Of a stretch of DNA of 55,441 bases, positions 33,781-42,345 are shown piece after piece (the first letter of the stretch is position 1; every line of letters begins with the position of its first letter). The position numbers and the translations under genes are program-made. Where the stretch lies: positions 1 through 55,441 of the forward strand of contig NZ_JAKNCT010000014.1 in the NCBI RefSeq assembly GCF_022134585.1, given 5' to 3'. This DNA comes from Mesosutterella porci (GTDB taxonomy: Bacteria; Pseudomonadota; Gammaproteobacteria; Burkholderiales; Burkholderiaceae_F). The notes under the pieces were generated by a model. That model did not search any database. It saw only the letters and a program-made list of their open reading frames with translations, and was not told the origin of the DNA.

Positions 33781-34798
33781 TAGATATCTAACCTTCCCTT
33801 CCCGCTTCGAACTGTTCGCGGCTATGGGCATTGAAGACCGGGGCGACATCAAGACCGGCGGCCAGATCATCCGCACCAATCGGATTGATCGCGGGCGCCG
33901 GGACGATTCTGGCTACTACATGGTTTTCCCAACGGGCTGCATTCTGGCCGGCTGTTGGAGTACGGGGCTGTCCGGTCTGTACCTTCCCAAGGGCGGGCGC
34001 CGTCTAAGTAAAGAAGAGCTTCGCCATATGAAAGCGAAGATTGAGGCTGAGCGCGAAGCGGCGAGGATCAGACAGGCAAAGGAACATGATGCCGCGGCCG
34101 GACTGGCTAAGGCGGTCTGGGGCTGTTCCTTGCCGGTCAATCCCTCTTTCTGCTGCTTCGCCTATTTCCAGAAAAAGGGACTTTCCCCGGTTAGGGAATG
34201 CCGCACATTGGGCTGCATCAAAATCAAGAAACTAGCCCAACTTATCGGCTACTGGCCGCGCGGCAAGGGCGCCCGGCTGTTAGCCGGAGAGTGGTGCCTT
34301 GTCGTTCCAATCATCAAGCAGGGGCGAATGTGCAGCCTTGAATTGATTGACGGAGACGGCTGCAAGTCCTTCCTCCGGGGCGGGGATCTGCGCGGCGGCT
34401 CGTGGTGCACTCAAGGCGGTTTTGAGGCGGCGCCGGTGATCGGAATATGCGAGGGAGTAGCCACCGCGCTCAGCATTGCCAGATTGAAAAAGTACGCGGG
34501 TATTCCGGTATTCGCTGCTATGTCCTGCGGGAATCTGGAGCGGGTGGCCGAAATTCTTCAAGCAGAGTATCCAAACTCGGAAATCATTGTTTTCGGTGAT
34601 GTGGGCAACGGATCAAGTTGCGCCGTTCAGGCGGCGCAGCGCACCTATTCGGGGCGGTACTGCTTTCCTTCGTTTTCAGACATAGACCGGGCGGTGTTTT
34701 CGGAAACGATTGGAGGCGAGCCTACGGACTTCAACGACTACTACCAGATAAAAAAAATAGAGGGAGCGATCAAACATCATGCTGAGCGAGAAAACTAA
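33773..34798 (+). CDS. Toprim-domain protein (primase-like)
   Basis: 341 aa. The N-terminus resembles phage/plasmid primase leaders (SRFELFAAMGIEDR...), with Cys-containing segments (about 125-140). The C-terminal Toprim motif is visible: IGICEGVATALSIARL (Glu) at about 222-237, then a beta strand ending IIVFGDVGNGS where a DxD motif is expected; only one aspartate is seen. Overlaps the DUF927 gene by 20 nt. Together they form a replication module. Confidence 0.8.
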   Translation: MNSRYLTFPSRFELFAAMGIEDRGDIKTGGQIIRTNRIDRGRRDDSGYYMVFPTGCILAGCWSTGLSGLYLPKGGRRLSKEELRHMKAKIEAEREAARIRQAKEHDAAAGLAKAVWGCSLPVNPSFCCFAYFQKKGLSPVRECRTLGCIKIKKLAQLIGYWPRGKGARLLAGEWCLVVPIIKQGRMCSLELIDGDGCKSFLRGGDLRGGSWCTQGGFEAAPVIGICEGVATALSIARLKKYAGIPVFAAMSCGNLERVAEILQAEYPNSEIIVFGDVGNGSSCAVQAAQRTYSGRYCFPSFSDIDRAVFSETIGGEPTDFNDYYQIKKIEGAIKHHAEREN

Positions 34799-36740
34799 AA
34801 AGAAACTTTTAAGCGAGGCGCCGGACGAGACGGCGCCCGCAGTGCAGGAAGGCCGGGCCTTTCCGAAGATCGAGATAAACGGGCATGAATTCGTTCCGAG
34901 GGATGGCGCCTACTGGCTGCACCAGTCGAAAGACGCGGACGAGGACAAGGACATAAAGCTGTGTTCCCTGATCCGCGTTACTGCCAAATACTCGAGCAAG
35001 GACGGGCTTACGCGCGGCCTGATTATCGAGGTGATTGATGAAGATGAAAATGCGGTTCAGCTTGTTCTGGGCATGGATGTAATAAACGACCTGAGCGCCC
35101 TGATCAAGCGGCTTTCGAACGCGGGGCTGCGGATTTTTGCCGGATCGAGGCAGAATGGCCGCGGCCTGATCTCTGAGCTTATATCCAACTTTCCCACGGC
35201 CAATATCGAGCGGCTGCGCGGCGTATCGGTGAACGGATGGATAAAGCCGGGCTACTGCTATGTACGGCCGGGCGGCGAGGTGATCGGGAAGCTTCCGACT
35301 GGCCAGAAAGTCATCAGCCTGGGCCATGATTACCCGGATGACTCGAAAGGAACGCTTGAGGGATGGAAGAGGAACGCAGCGCTTCCCGGGCTTAAATCCT
35401 CGCGCATCATGACGGCGCTAGGGGTGAGCTTCGCCGGAGCGCTGCTTGCTCTGATAAACATGAGTTCCCGGGGGATCCATTTCTACGGAACCTCCACCAC
35501 AGGCAAGTCCGTTACGGCCACTGTAGGCTGTTCGGTATGGGGTACATCCAAAAACGCTGCTGAACCCGGTTCAGGGCATTTTGGCTCATGGAACACTTCG
35601 AGCGCGGGCGTAGAGGCTCATTTCAGAAGAAATAGCTCCAGTGTCTCAGCACTGGATGAACTGCACCTAGCGGGGCGCCTGATCCGCGACTTGAAGGATG
35701 TTTCCTTGTTTTTCGGGAACGAGCAGCCGAGGGGGCGCGGAACACCGGACGCTACGCTGCGGAAGCAATCAGGATGGCGTGAAACGCTGATCAGCACAGG
35801 CGAAAAGCCTGTGTATGAAATCCTGATAGAAAACGGCTGCAATGGCCAGTCGGCAGGAGCCGAAAGAAGGCTTACGGGGGTGAATGCCATAGTTCCCGGC
35901 AGCCGGGACATTTTCGAGCCGGGCTACTTCCCGTCCTTTGATGATTCTTTTAAATTCGTCAATCGACTGGCCGAGATAACCGAAACCGAGCAATACGGAA
36001 CCGCGGGGCCGGCTTTCATCCGGAAAATTATCGAGCTTTACCAGAAGGAAGGGCCGGCGGCGCTGCCTGAAAAAGTGAAGGCCTTCAGGGATGAGGCCAG
36101 AAGCCGCTTTATCCCCCGTATTGATCCTTCCATGGTCGCGGGACAGCAGCTGAATGAAGTGTTCGTAGGCTTCGAGGTTTACTACGCGGCGCTGAAACTG
36201 GCCCGGGAGTTTGAAGTGCTTCCCCCAGAGTACACGGACGAGGCCATAGGGGCGGCCATCCATTCATGCGCTGAAAGCGCTGCGGAGAGCTTCCGGGGTA
36301 GTGACTGGCAGATGAGAAACTACGCGCAGCAGATTCTGGACGCACTGGTGCAGAAGGGCGGCCATTTCATCCAACGGTACGAGACGGGAACCCGTGACGA
36401 TATTACGGGGGCAGTCATGGAGAACTTCACCCCGGACGAAAAGACGGAAGTGTATGGCTGCATCCGAGGGTTTCATAAGGGGAGCGAAGACGAAACGGCT
36501 TACTTCATAAAGTCAGCCTTTTCGAAATACGTTATCCCGGGGCATATGGCCGATTCAGTGGCCCGGATGCTTCCCCGTTCCTGTTATGCGGGCAATATGG
36601 CGCCTTCGAGCATCAAAAACAAGGAAGAGAGGATGCGCAAGAAGTGGCTTTATAAAAGCCCGAAGCCGCTTGATGGGCTTGAGGCCGGGGTGCGCTATCT
36701 GGCGCTTAATGTCTCAGAGCTTAAGAAAATCGCAGGGTAG
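34779..36740 (+). CDS. DUF927-domain helicase-like replication protein
   Basis: 653 aa. DUF927 core with Walker A GTSTTGKSVTA (about 240) and Walker B-like SALDELHLAGR (about 290). Downstream a C-terminal region (about 470-653) with a winged-helix-like basic segment. DUF927 proteins are P-loop ATPases of mobile elements, predicted replicative helicases. Paired with the upstream Toprim gene, it is the probable replicase of the satellite. A strong terminator follows. Confidence 0.88.
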   Translation: MLSEKTKKKLLSEAPDETAPAVQEGRAFPKIEINGHEFVPRDGAYWLHQSKDADEDKDIKLCSLIRVTAKYSSKDGLTRGLIIEVIDEDENAVQLVLGMDVINDLSALIKRLSNAGLRIFAGSRQNGRGLISELISNFPTANIERLRGVSVNGWIKPGYCYVRPGGEVIGKLPTGQKVISLGHDYPDDSKGTLEGWKRNAALPGLKSSRIMTALGVSFAGALLALINMSSRGIHFYGTSTTGKSVTATVGCSVWGTSKNAAEPGSGHFGSWNTSSAGVEAHFRRNSSSVSALDELHLAGRLIRDLKDVSLFFGNEQPRGRGTPDATLRKQSGWRETLISTGEKPVYEILIENGCNGQSAGAERRLTGVNAIVPGSRDIFEPGYFPSFDDSFKFVNRLAEITETEQYGTAGPAFIRKIIELYQKEGPAALPEKVKAFRDEARSRFIPRIDPSMVAGQQLNEVFVGFEVYYAALKLAREFEVLPPEYTDEAIGAAIHSCAESAAESFRGSDWQMRNYAQQILDALVQKGGHFIQRYETGTRDDITGAVMENFTPDEKTEVYGCIRGFHKGSEDETAYFIKSAFSKYVIPGHMADSVARMLPRSCYAGNMAPSSIKNKEERMRKKWLYKSPKPLDGLEAGVRYLALNVSELKKIAG

Positions 36741-36765
36741 CAGCATGAAGCTGCTGGGACATTCT

Positions 36766-36789
36766 GGCGGGGTCATCCCCGCCTTTTTT
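36766..36789 (+). terminator. Terminator of the element replication operon
   Basis: GGCGGGG (36766-36772), TCAT loop, CCCCGCC (36777-36783), then six T. Confidence 0.95.
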
Positions 36790-37020
36790 ATGGCGCCGGA
36801 GGTGGTAGGGCAAATCCCCTAGAAATGGGTCATTTTTCCCTTCGAAGGCGAGGAGAAAGGGGGAATTCCCCCTATATTTCCTCCACTCAAGAGGGAAAAG
36901 ACGGCAGCAAGGGGAAAGATAATATTAAATAAAATCAATATATTGTAAGATTGCGCGGCTTTGTTCCCCCTTTTCCCCCTATTTTTTGAAGGGTAGAGGA
37001 AGTTTTGTAAGAGGACGGGC
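36790..37020. other. Right-end noncoding region with G-run cluster
   Basis: No ORF. Contains GGGGGAATTCCCCC (about 36857-36871) and TTCCCCCTTTTCCCCCTA near 36964-36982, which on the minus strand mirrors the left-end G5 cluster (28477-28500). AT-rich tract 36920-36950. Confidence 0.5.
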
Positions 37021-37051
37021 AAAAAAATACCCATCCGGGCGGGGGATGGGT
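37021..37051 (-). terminator. Element-borne terminator downstream of tRNA-Leu
   Basis: On the minus strand ACCCATCC (37051-37044), 7-nt loop, GGATGGGT (37036-37029), then A and seven T. It is 155 nt past the tRNA 3' end and replaces the terminator displaced to 26886-26917. Confidence 0.85.
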
Positions 37052-37122
37052 TCAGATCAGATTGAGCGAGAAAGCCAATCTGCTTTATATTCTATGTCGA
37101 GCTTTCACTGCGTCAACAACCG

Positions 37123-37162
37123 GCCTACAGCGAAGGGTTTTATGTAGTCCACAATGTAGTCC
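37123..37162. repeat. Right arm-type site set
   Basis: GCCTACAGC (37123-37131), 9 nt, then the 22-bp block with two TGTAGTCC units (37141-37162). Same layout and orientation as 27098-27137. Confidence 0.75.
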
Positions 37163-37198
37163 ACAGAGTGGTCATACCCTTGAAAGGCCTGATACGCT

Positions 37199-37220
37199 TG
37201 AAGCAGTGGTGCCCGGGACT
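37199..37220. repeat. attR, 22-bp direct repeat
   Basis: Identical to attL (26965-26986). Overlaps the 3' end of the intact tRNA-Leu gene, so insertion preserved the tRNA. Confidence 0.9.
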
Positions 37221-37293
37221 GGACTCGAACCAGCACGCCGGTGAAGGCGCTAGCACCTGAAGCTAGTGCGTCTACCAATTTCGCCACCCGGGC
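37207..37293 (-). tRNA. tRNA-Leu(CAG)
   Basis: 87 nt with encoded CCA. Acceptor GCCCGGG/CCCGGGC; anticodon stem CTAGC/GCTAG with loop TTCAGGT, anticodon CAG; long variable arm (class II); T arm GCTGG-TTCGAGT-CCAGT. Hosts the integrative element at its 3' end. Confidence 0.97.
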
Positions 37294-37313
37294 ACTGCTC
37301 AAACGAGGTTAGA

Positions 37314-37342
37314 ATTATTATCTTCAAAACTAATTTTGTCAA
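37314..37342 (-). promoter_or_regulatory. Promoter of tRNA-Leu
   Basis: On the minus strand: -35 TTGACA (37342-37337), 17-nt spacer, -10 AATAAT (37319-37314). Only 66 bp separate the tRNA 5' end from the divergent rnr start. Confidence 0.7.
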
Positions 37343-37359
37343 TATTCAACTCAAGCAAA

Positions 37360-39696
37360 ATGCGTCGATCTAGGGTAAACGCTAGTAAAAAAGAAAAAAG
37401 AAACGCCGGGCGCCGCGACGCGGAGCCGATGAGCGCCTCGCAGCTCTCGCAGACGGCCTATGAAATCGAGACCGTTCTCGGCCGGGCCGGGACTCCGCTT
37501 GCCCTGGATGAGATCCTGTCGCTGGTGCGCGACCAGTTCCAGTCGCGCAGCCGCGAGGAGATCTCCGCAGGCCTGTCGCGGCTGCTCGAGGACGGCGTGG
37601 CCGCCGAAGCCGATGGAGGCGCCTACCGGCTCTCGGCCTCGGCCGAGTGGATGGCGGGCACGGTGGCCGGCACCCGTTCAGGCCGCGTTTTCTTCGATCC
37701 CGACGGGGCCGAGGGGCGCGAGCCTTCGTACGTGTTCCCCCAGGAGCAGGCGGAAAGCGTCTTCCCGGGAGACCGCGTCCGCGTGGTGAAGCTCGGCCCG
37801 GACGGCCGCAGCCGCGTGCTCGTGTCGCTGCGCGAAGTGCTTGAGCACAATACGCGCGAGATTGTCGGCACCGTCGAGCAGCGCGGCAAGGACTACTGGC
37901 TCAGGCCCGCCGACTGCCGGATCCGCGTGCCCGTGCGGCTCAGCGGGGCCCCGGCGGTGCCGGGCCAGGCGGTGGTCGCTGCGGTGATCGCGCAGCCTTC
38001 GATCGGCGCGCCCGCCCGGGCCCAGGTGAAGGAGATACTCGGGTCCGCCGACGACTCTTCGGTCGAGATCGAGATGGCCGTGCGCCGCTTCGGGCTGCCC
38101 GCGCAGTTCTCCGCCGAGGCGCTCGAGCAGGCAAGGGCGCTGCCCGACCACGTGCTGCGGCGCGACTGCGCCCGGCGGGTGGACCTGCGCGACATCGCCT
38201 TCGTCACGATCGACGGCGAGGACGCAAGGGACTTCGACGACGCGGTCTGGTGCGCGCCCCTCAAGGCGGGCGGCTGGAGGCTGCTCGTGGCGATTGCCGA
38301 CGTCTCCTGGTACGTCCGGCCCGGAAGCGCCATTGACCGGGCGGCGCAGGAGCGGCTCACCTCGGTCTATTTCCCGCGGCGGGTGATCCCGATGCTGCCC
38401 GTCGAGCTCTCCAACGGGCTGTGCTCGCTCAACCCCGACGTCGACCGCTGCACGCTGGTCTGCGACGCGGTGATCACCCCCGAAGGCCGGGTGAAGGCCT
38501 ATCAGTTCTATCACGGCCTCATTCATTCGCACGCGAGGCTCACCTACACCCAGGTCTGGTCGGCTCTGAAGGGCGAAAAAGAGGGGCGCGATGCGCTCGG
38601 AGCGGTGTTGCCGGACGTGCAGAACCTCTATGCGCTCTACAAGGCGCTTGCCGCCGAACGGGCCCGTCGCGGTGCGATCAGCTTCGAGAGCCGCGAGACT
38701 TTCGTGCAGACTGACGAGCAGGGCCGCATCACGGCCATCCTGCCGCGCGAGCACAACGACGCCCACCGGCTCATCGAGGAGGCGATGCTTGTGGCCAATA
38801 CCTGCGCGGCGGACTTCCTCGTGCGGCGCCGCGCCGAGGGGCTCTTCCGAGTCCACGAGGGGCCGACTCCGGAAAAGCTCGAGCAGCTGCGGGCGCTCCT
38901 GTCGGGCTTCGGGCTGTCGCTGGGCGGCGGGGACAAGCCCGCGCCCGCTGACTACGAGGCCGTCATGCGGCAGGTCCGCGGCACGCCCGACGAAGCGGCG
39001 GTGCAGACCGCGTTGCTGCGCAGCATGCAGCGGGCCGTCTATCTGCCCGACGAGCTCGGGCACTTCGGGCTCGCCTACGAGTACTATACGCACTTCACTT
39101 CGCCGATCCGCCGCTATCCGGATCTGCTTGTGCACCGCGCGATTCACAGCATCCTCACGCGCCGTCGCTACAGGCCCGAGGTGCTCGTGGACTGGCCTGA
39201 GGCGGCCGAGCAGGGATTTGCCGCCCGCCCGGGCAGCCACGGCGTGGGGCAGTCCGCGGCGCAGGCCGCGGCGAAGAAGGGGCCGATGTACAAGACCTGG
39301 GCCAGGCTCGGGCGCATGTGCTCGGCCGCAGAGAGGCGGGCCGACGAGGCGAGCCTCGACGTCACGGCCTGGCTCAAGTGCCGCTACATGGAGGACTACC
39401 GCGGCGAGACCTTCGAGGGAACGGTAAGCGCGGTGACGCCCTCGGGCGTCTATGTGACGCTCAACGACCTCTTTGTCGAGGGCTACGTCCATGTCTCGAA
39501 CCTCGGCTGGGACTACTACGTGTTCGACGAGTCGAAGTCGACCTTCGAGGGCAGCTCCTCAGGCGAGGTTATCCGTTGCGGAACGCCTCTTTCGGTGATC
39601 GTGAGCGGGGTGGATCTCGACTCGAGGAGCATCGAGTTCATGCGGCGCGACCCGGGCCGCAGGAAGGGCGCCAGGCGTCTGAGAAACGGCTCGTGA
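37360..39696 (+). CDS. rnr: Ribonuclease R
   Basis: 778 aa from ATG 37360; the TTG at 37336 is too early. N-terminal winged-helix and cold-shock domains (about 25-230), RNB catalytic domain with DGEDARDFDDAVWC (metal-binding aspartates) and HFTSPIRRYPDLLVHRA, and a C-terminal S1 domain (about 690-760). 3'-5' exoribonuclease that degrades structured RNA. Followed by rlmB, as in most gamma/beta genomes. Confidence 0.97.
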   Translation: MRRSRVNASKKEKRNAGRRDAEPMSASQLSQTAYEIETVLGRAGTPLALDEILSLVRDQFQSRSREEISAGLSRLLEDGVAAEADGGAYRLSASAEWMAGTVAGTRSGRVFFDPDGAEGREPSYVFPQEQAESVFPGDRVRVVKLGPDGRSRVLVSLREVLEHNTREIVGTVEQRGKDYWLRPADCRIRVPVRLSGAPAVPGQAVVAAVIAQPSIGAPARAQVKEILGSADDSSVEIEMAVRRFGLPAQFSAEALEQARALPDHVLRRDCARRVDLRDIAFVTIDGEDARDFDDAVWCAPLKAGGWRLLVAIADVSWYVRPGSAIDRAAQERLTSVYFPRRVIPMLPVELSNGLCSLNPDVDRCTLVCDAVITPEGRVKAYQFYHGLIHSHARLTYTQVWSALKGEKEGRDALGAVLPDVQNLYALYKALAAERARRGAISFESRETFVQTDEQGRITAILPREHNDAHRLIEEAMLVANTCAADFLVRRRAEGLFRVHEGPTPEKLEQLRALLSGFGLSLGGGDKPAPADYEAVMRQVRGTPDEAAVQTALLRSMQRAVYLPDELGHFGLAYEYYTHFTSPIRRYPDLLVHRAIHSILTRRRYRPEVLVDWPEAAEQGFAARPGSHGVGQSAAQAAAKKGPMYKTWARLGRMCSAAERRADEASLDVTAWLKCRYMEDYRGETFEGTVSAVTPSGVYVTLNDLFVEGYVHVSNLGWDYYVFDESKSTFEGSSSGEVIRCGTPLSVIVSGVDLDSRSIEFMRRDPGRRKGARRLRNGS

Positions 39697-39745
39697 GCCC
39701 GAGGCGCGGCAAAACAAAAGGCAAAGGGGATAAGGAACAGACGAC

Positions 39746-40525
39746 ATGGCAGACAAGGTGATTCTCGCAGGCTTTCACGCCGTACTCGCCCGCCTTCGGC
39801 TCAACCCGAAGACGCTGCGCGAGGTCTACATCGACCGCAGCCGGCACGACCGGCGCATGCACGAGCTGTGCGTGCAGCTGCGCGAAGCGGGGCTGCGCCC
39901 GATCGAGTCTGACGCGCAGCGGCTCCGGGGGCTTGCGGGCGACGTCCCGCACCAGGGCGTCGCGGCCGTGGCCGACCGGCTCGAGCGCACGATGAGCTTT
40001 GACGAGCTGCTTGATTCCATCAGCGATGAGACGCTGCTGCTCGTTCTCGACGGCGTCACCGATCCGCGCAATTTCGGCGCGTGTCTGCGCGTGGCCGACG
40101 CGGCCGGAGCGCAGGCGGTGATTGCGCCGCTTAACCGTTCCTCGCACGTGACGCCCGCGGCCGCGAAGGCGGCCGCCGGCGCCGAGGAGTCGGTGCCCGT
40201 GATTTACGTGGTGAATCTCGCCTCGGCGATCGGAGAGCTGCGCGAGGCCGGCGTCACGGTCGTGGGGACGGCGGGTGAGACCGAACGCTCAATCTACGAC
40301 TTCGACCAGAAGAAGGCCTTCGCCTGGGTGCTTGGGTCCGAAGGCGAGGGACTGCGGCAGCTCACGCGCCGCCGCTGCGACGCGCTCGCCGCGATCCCGA
40401 TGAAGGGTTCGGTCGAGTCCCTCAATGTGTCCGTCGCGGCCGGGGTCTGCCTCTTTGAGACGCTCCGGCAGCGCCTGGGCGGAGCCCCGGGAAAGGTGGA
40501 TAACGCATCCCGTGCAAAATTTTGA
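39746..40525 (+). CDS. rlmB: 23S rRNA Gm2251 2'-O-methyltransferase RlmB
   Basis: 259 aa SPOUT methyltransferase. N-terminal substrate-binding domain (about 5-85), then the knotted C-terminal domain with VLDGVTDPRNFGACLRVADA, VLGSEGEGLRQLTRR and IPMKGSVESLNVSVAA, the three SPOUT motifs. Methylates the 2'-OH of G2251 in 23S rRNA. 49 nt after rnr. Confidence 0.96.
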   Translation: MADKVILAGFHAVLARLRLNPKTLREVYIDRSRHDRRMHELCVQLREAGLRPIESDAQRLRGLAGDVPHQGVAAVADRLERTMSFDELLDSISDETLLLVLDGVTDPRNFGACLRVADAAGAQAVIAPLNRSSHVTPAAAKAAAGAEESVPVIYVVNLASAIGELREAGVTVVGTAGETERSIYDFDQKKAFAWVLGSEGEGLRQLTRRRCDALAAIPMKGSVESLNVSVAAGVCLFETLRQRLGGAPGKVDNASRAKF

Positions 40526-40549
40526 AATTTAGAGTAAAATAACTATCTT
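40522..40549 (+). promoter_or_regulatory. Candidate promoter of the rpsF-priB-rpsR-rplI operon
   Basis: -35 TTGAAA (40522-40527), 16-nt spacer, -10 TATCTT (40544-40549). An alternative -10 is TAAAAT (40535-40540). Lies in the AT-rich gap 64 bp before rpsF. Confidence 0.5.
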
Positions 40550-40612
40550 TCGTTTGTTAGTCCTTGCCGCACCGGGAGACGCCCTGGGCGGTTTTTTCCG
40601 CAAGGAGGATCA

Positions 40613-41041
40613 ATGCGTCACTACGAAATCTGCATCATCGTGCACCCGGATCAGTCCGAGCAGGTTCCCGCGATGATCGAACGCTACAAGAACCTGGTTG
40701 TTGAACAGGGTGGAAAAATCGAACGCATCGAAGACTGGGGCCGTCGTCAGCTCGCCTACCCCATCCAGAAGCTCGTGAAGGCTCACTATGTTCTGATGAA
40801 CATCGAGTGCTCCGATGCGACGCTTGCCGACATTGAAAACAACTTCCGTTTCAACGACGCGATCCTTCGCCACCTTGTGGTGAAGACCAAGCACGCCGAG
40901 ACCGCCCCCTCCCCGATGATGAAGCTCGTCGAGAAGGAAGAGGCGAAGAAGGCTGCCGTCGCTGCTCGCGCCGTGAAGGCCGCCCACAAGACCGAAGAGG
41001 CTGTGTCCGAGGCGAAGCCCGCCGAGGCCGCTGCCGAGTGA
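40613..41041 (+). CDS. rpsF: 30S ribosomal protein bS6
   Basis: 142 aa: the ferredoxin-like S6 core ([20 protein letters not shown]...) plus an Ala/Glu/Lys-rich tail. Pairs with S18 in the 30S platform. Start behind AAGGAGG. Head of the rpsF-priB-rpsR-rplI operon. Confidence 0.98.
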   Translation: MRHYEICIIVHPDQSEQVPAMIERYKNLVVEQGGKIERIEDWGRRQLAYPIQKLVKAHYVLMNIECSDATLADIENNFRFNDAILRHLVVKTKHAETAPSPMMKLVEKEEAKKAAVAARAVKAAHKTEEAVSEAKPAEAAAE

Positions 41042-41069
41042 CCGGTCGCAAGGCAGCGCTGGTCCGGCG

Positions 41070-41354
41070 GTGAACACGCTCGTCCTTGACGGCACCATCG
41101 TAAAGCGCGAAGAAGCGCGCTACACGCCGTCGGGTATGCAGGTGTTCGAGGGAGTCCTCCGCCATGAGGGTGAAGTCCGGGAAGCCGGAGGGATCCGAAA
41201 GCTCGAGTTCGAGTGCATGGTGGTGGCGTTCGGCGAAACGGCCTCGAGGCTCCAGTGCCTGGAGCTTCCCGCCCGGGTGGTTCTGAAGGGCTACATTTCG
41301 CCGCGGTCCCGCCGCACGCAGCGTCTGCTTGTTTACATAACGGATTTCAATTAG
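41070..41354 (+). CDS. priB: Primosomal replication protein PriB
   Basis: 94 aa, GTG start at 41070. Single-stranded-DNA-binding (OB) fold: [20 protein letters not shown] and [20 protein letters not shown]. It works with PriA to restart stalled replication forks. Position between rpsF and rpsR is diagnostic for beta/gammaproteobacteria. Confidence 0.93.
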   Translation: MNTLVLDGTIVKREEARYTPSGMQVFEGVLRHEGEVREAGGIRKLEFECMVVAFGETASRLQCLELPARVVLKGYISPRSRRTQRLLVYITDFN

Positions 41355-41364
41355 GAGTATCAAA

Positions 41365-41637
41365 ATGGCTTTTGGTTCCAGGGGTCGTTCTGGCGGCCGC
41401 CAGTCTTCCCAGGGCAACGCCCTTTTCAAGCGTAAGAAGTTCTGCCGCTTCACTGCGGCCCACGTCGAGCAGATCGATTACAAGGATATCGACACGCTGC
41501 GCGATTTCATCCAGGACAACGGCAAGATCATGCCGGCCCGTCTGACCGGCACGAAGGCGATCTACCAGCGCCAGCTCGATACCGCCATCAAGCGCGCCCG
41601 CTTCCTCGCTCTGCTGCCCTACACCGACAACCAGTAA
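41365..41637 (+). CDS. rpsR: 30S ribosomal protein bS18
   Basis: 90 aa with the conserved [21 protein letters not shown] and [20 protein letters not shown] sequence. Follows priB by 10 nt with GGAG upstream. Confidence 0.98.
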   Translation: MAFGSRGRSGGRQSSQGNALFKRKKFCRFTAAHVEQIDYKDIDTLRDFIQDNGKIMPARLTGTKAIYQRQLDTAIKRARFLALLPYTDNQ

Positions 41638-41655
41638 TACCGGGGAGACATTCAA

Positions 41656-42108
41656 ATGCAAGTCATTCTGCTTGAGAACATTCATCACCTCGGCAACCTC
41701 GGCGACGTGGTCAAGGTGAAGGACGGCTACGGCCGCAACTTCCTGATCCCCCAGGGTCATGCGAAGCGCGCCACGAAGGCCGCCATCGCTGAGTTCGAAG
41801 CCCGCCGCGCCGAGCTTGAGAAGGCTCAGGCCGAGCGCCTCGCCAACGCCAAGGCCCTCGCCGAGAAGCTGAACGGCACGAGCCTCACGATCGCCTCCAA
41901 GGCCGGCGTGGACGGACGCCTGTTCGGCTCTGTCACCAACTCCGACGTGGCCGAGGCCCTCGGTAAGCTCGGCTTCAGCATCAAGAAGAGCCAGGTCCGC
42001 ACGCCTCTCGGCATGATCAAGGCCGTGGGCGAGTATCCGCTCACGATCGCCCTGCTCAACAACGAAGTGACCGCCGACATTACCGTGCAGGTCGTTGCCG
42101 ACGAGTAA
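41656..42108 (+). CDS. rplI: 50S ribosomal protein bL9
   Basis: 150 aa. [20 protein letters not shown] and the [14 protein letters not shown] loop are the N-terminal RNA-binding domain, followed by the long connecting helix and C-terminal domain. Last gene of the ribosomal operon; a terminator follows. Confidence 0.98.
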   Translation: MQVILLENIHHLGNLGDVVKVKDGYGRNFLIPQGHAKRATKAAIAEFEARRAELEKAQAERLANAKALAEKLNGTSLTIASKAGVDGRLFGSVTNSDVAEALGKLGFSIKKSQVRTPLGMIKAVGEYPLTIALLNNEVTADITVQVVADE

Positions 42109-42148
42109 TCGGACGCCGCGCCCCCCTGTCTGAGGGGAGCACGCAGAG

Positions 42149-42193
42149 GCTGGAAGAATTTCCCGCGGCAGCGGGGGCTCTTCCAGCTTTTTT
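42149..42193 (+). terminator. Terminator of the ribosomal operon
   Basis: GCTGGAAGA (42149-42157) and TCTTCCAGC (42179-42187), loop 21 nt with its own GC-rich bases, then TTTTTTC. Confidence 0.9.
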
Positions 42194-42345
42194 CTTTTGG
42201 CCCCGAAGCTCTTCGCTCCGGGGCATGGTTTAAGATAGGGGTCCGCCGCTGCGCTTCGCCGCCGATTCTGCGCGAAGGGGCAGGGGGAGTCCGTTCTCAG
42301 CCCCTTTTTTTCCTCTCTAAACAGCGTACCGGAAGGAGTCAACAG

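Larger units (their letters stand above)
26965..37220. mobile_element. 10.2-kb satellite-like integrative element in tRNA-Leu(CAG)
   Basis: Bounded by 22-bp direct repeats and clearly lower in GC than the chromosome. Gene order from the left: integrase, small GGARKGAGR protein (minus), AlpA, unknown 356-aa protein, second AlpA, Ash/Icd-like ORF, small TM protein, unknown 152-aa protein, Toprim protein, DUF927 protein. This is an integration-regulation-replication set without structural genes, typical of P4/PICI-type satellites. No recognisable capsid-size, packaging or defence gene is seen. Repeat-rich noncoding tracts occupy about a quarter of it. Confidence 0.88.

Noticed and set aside
37678-39492. 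604-residue minus-strand open frame
   Set aside because: Antisense of rnr; His/Arg/Val-rich shadow typical of high GC.
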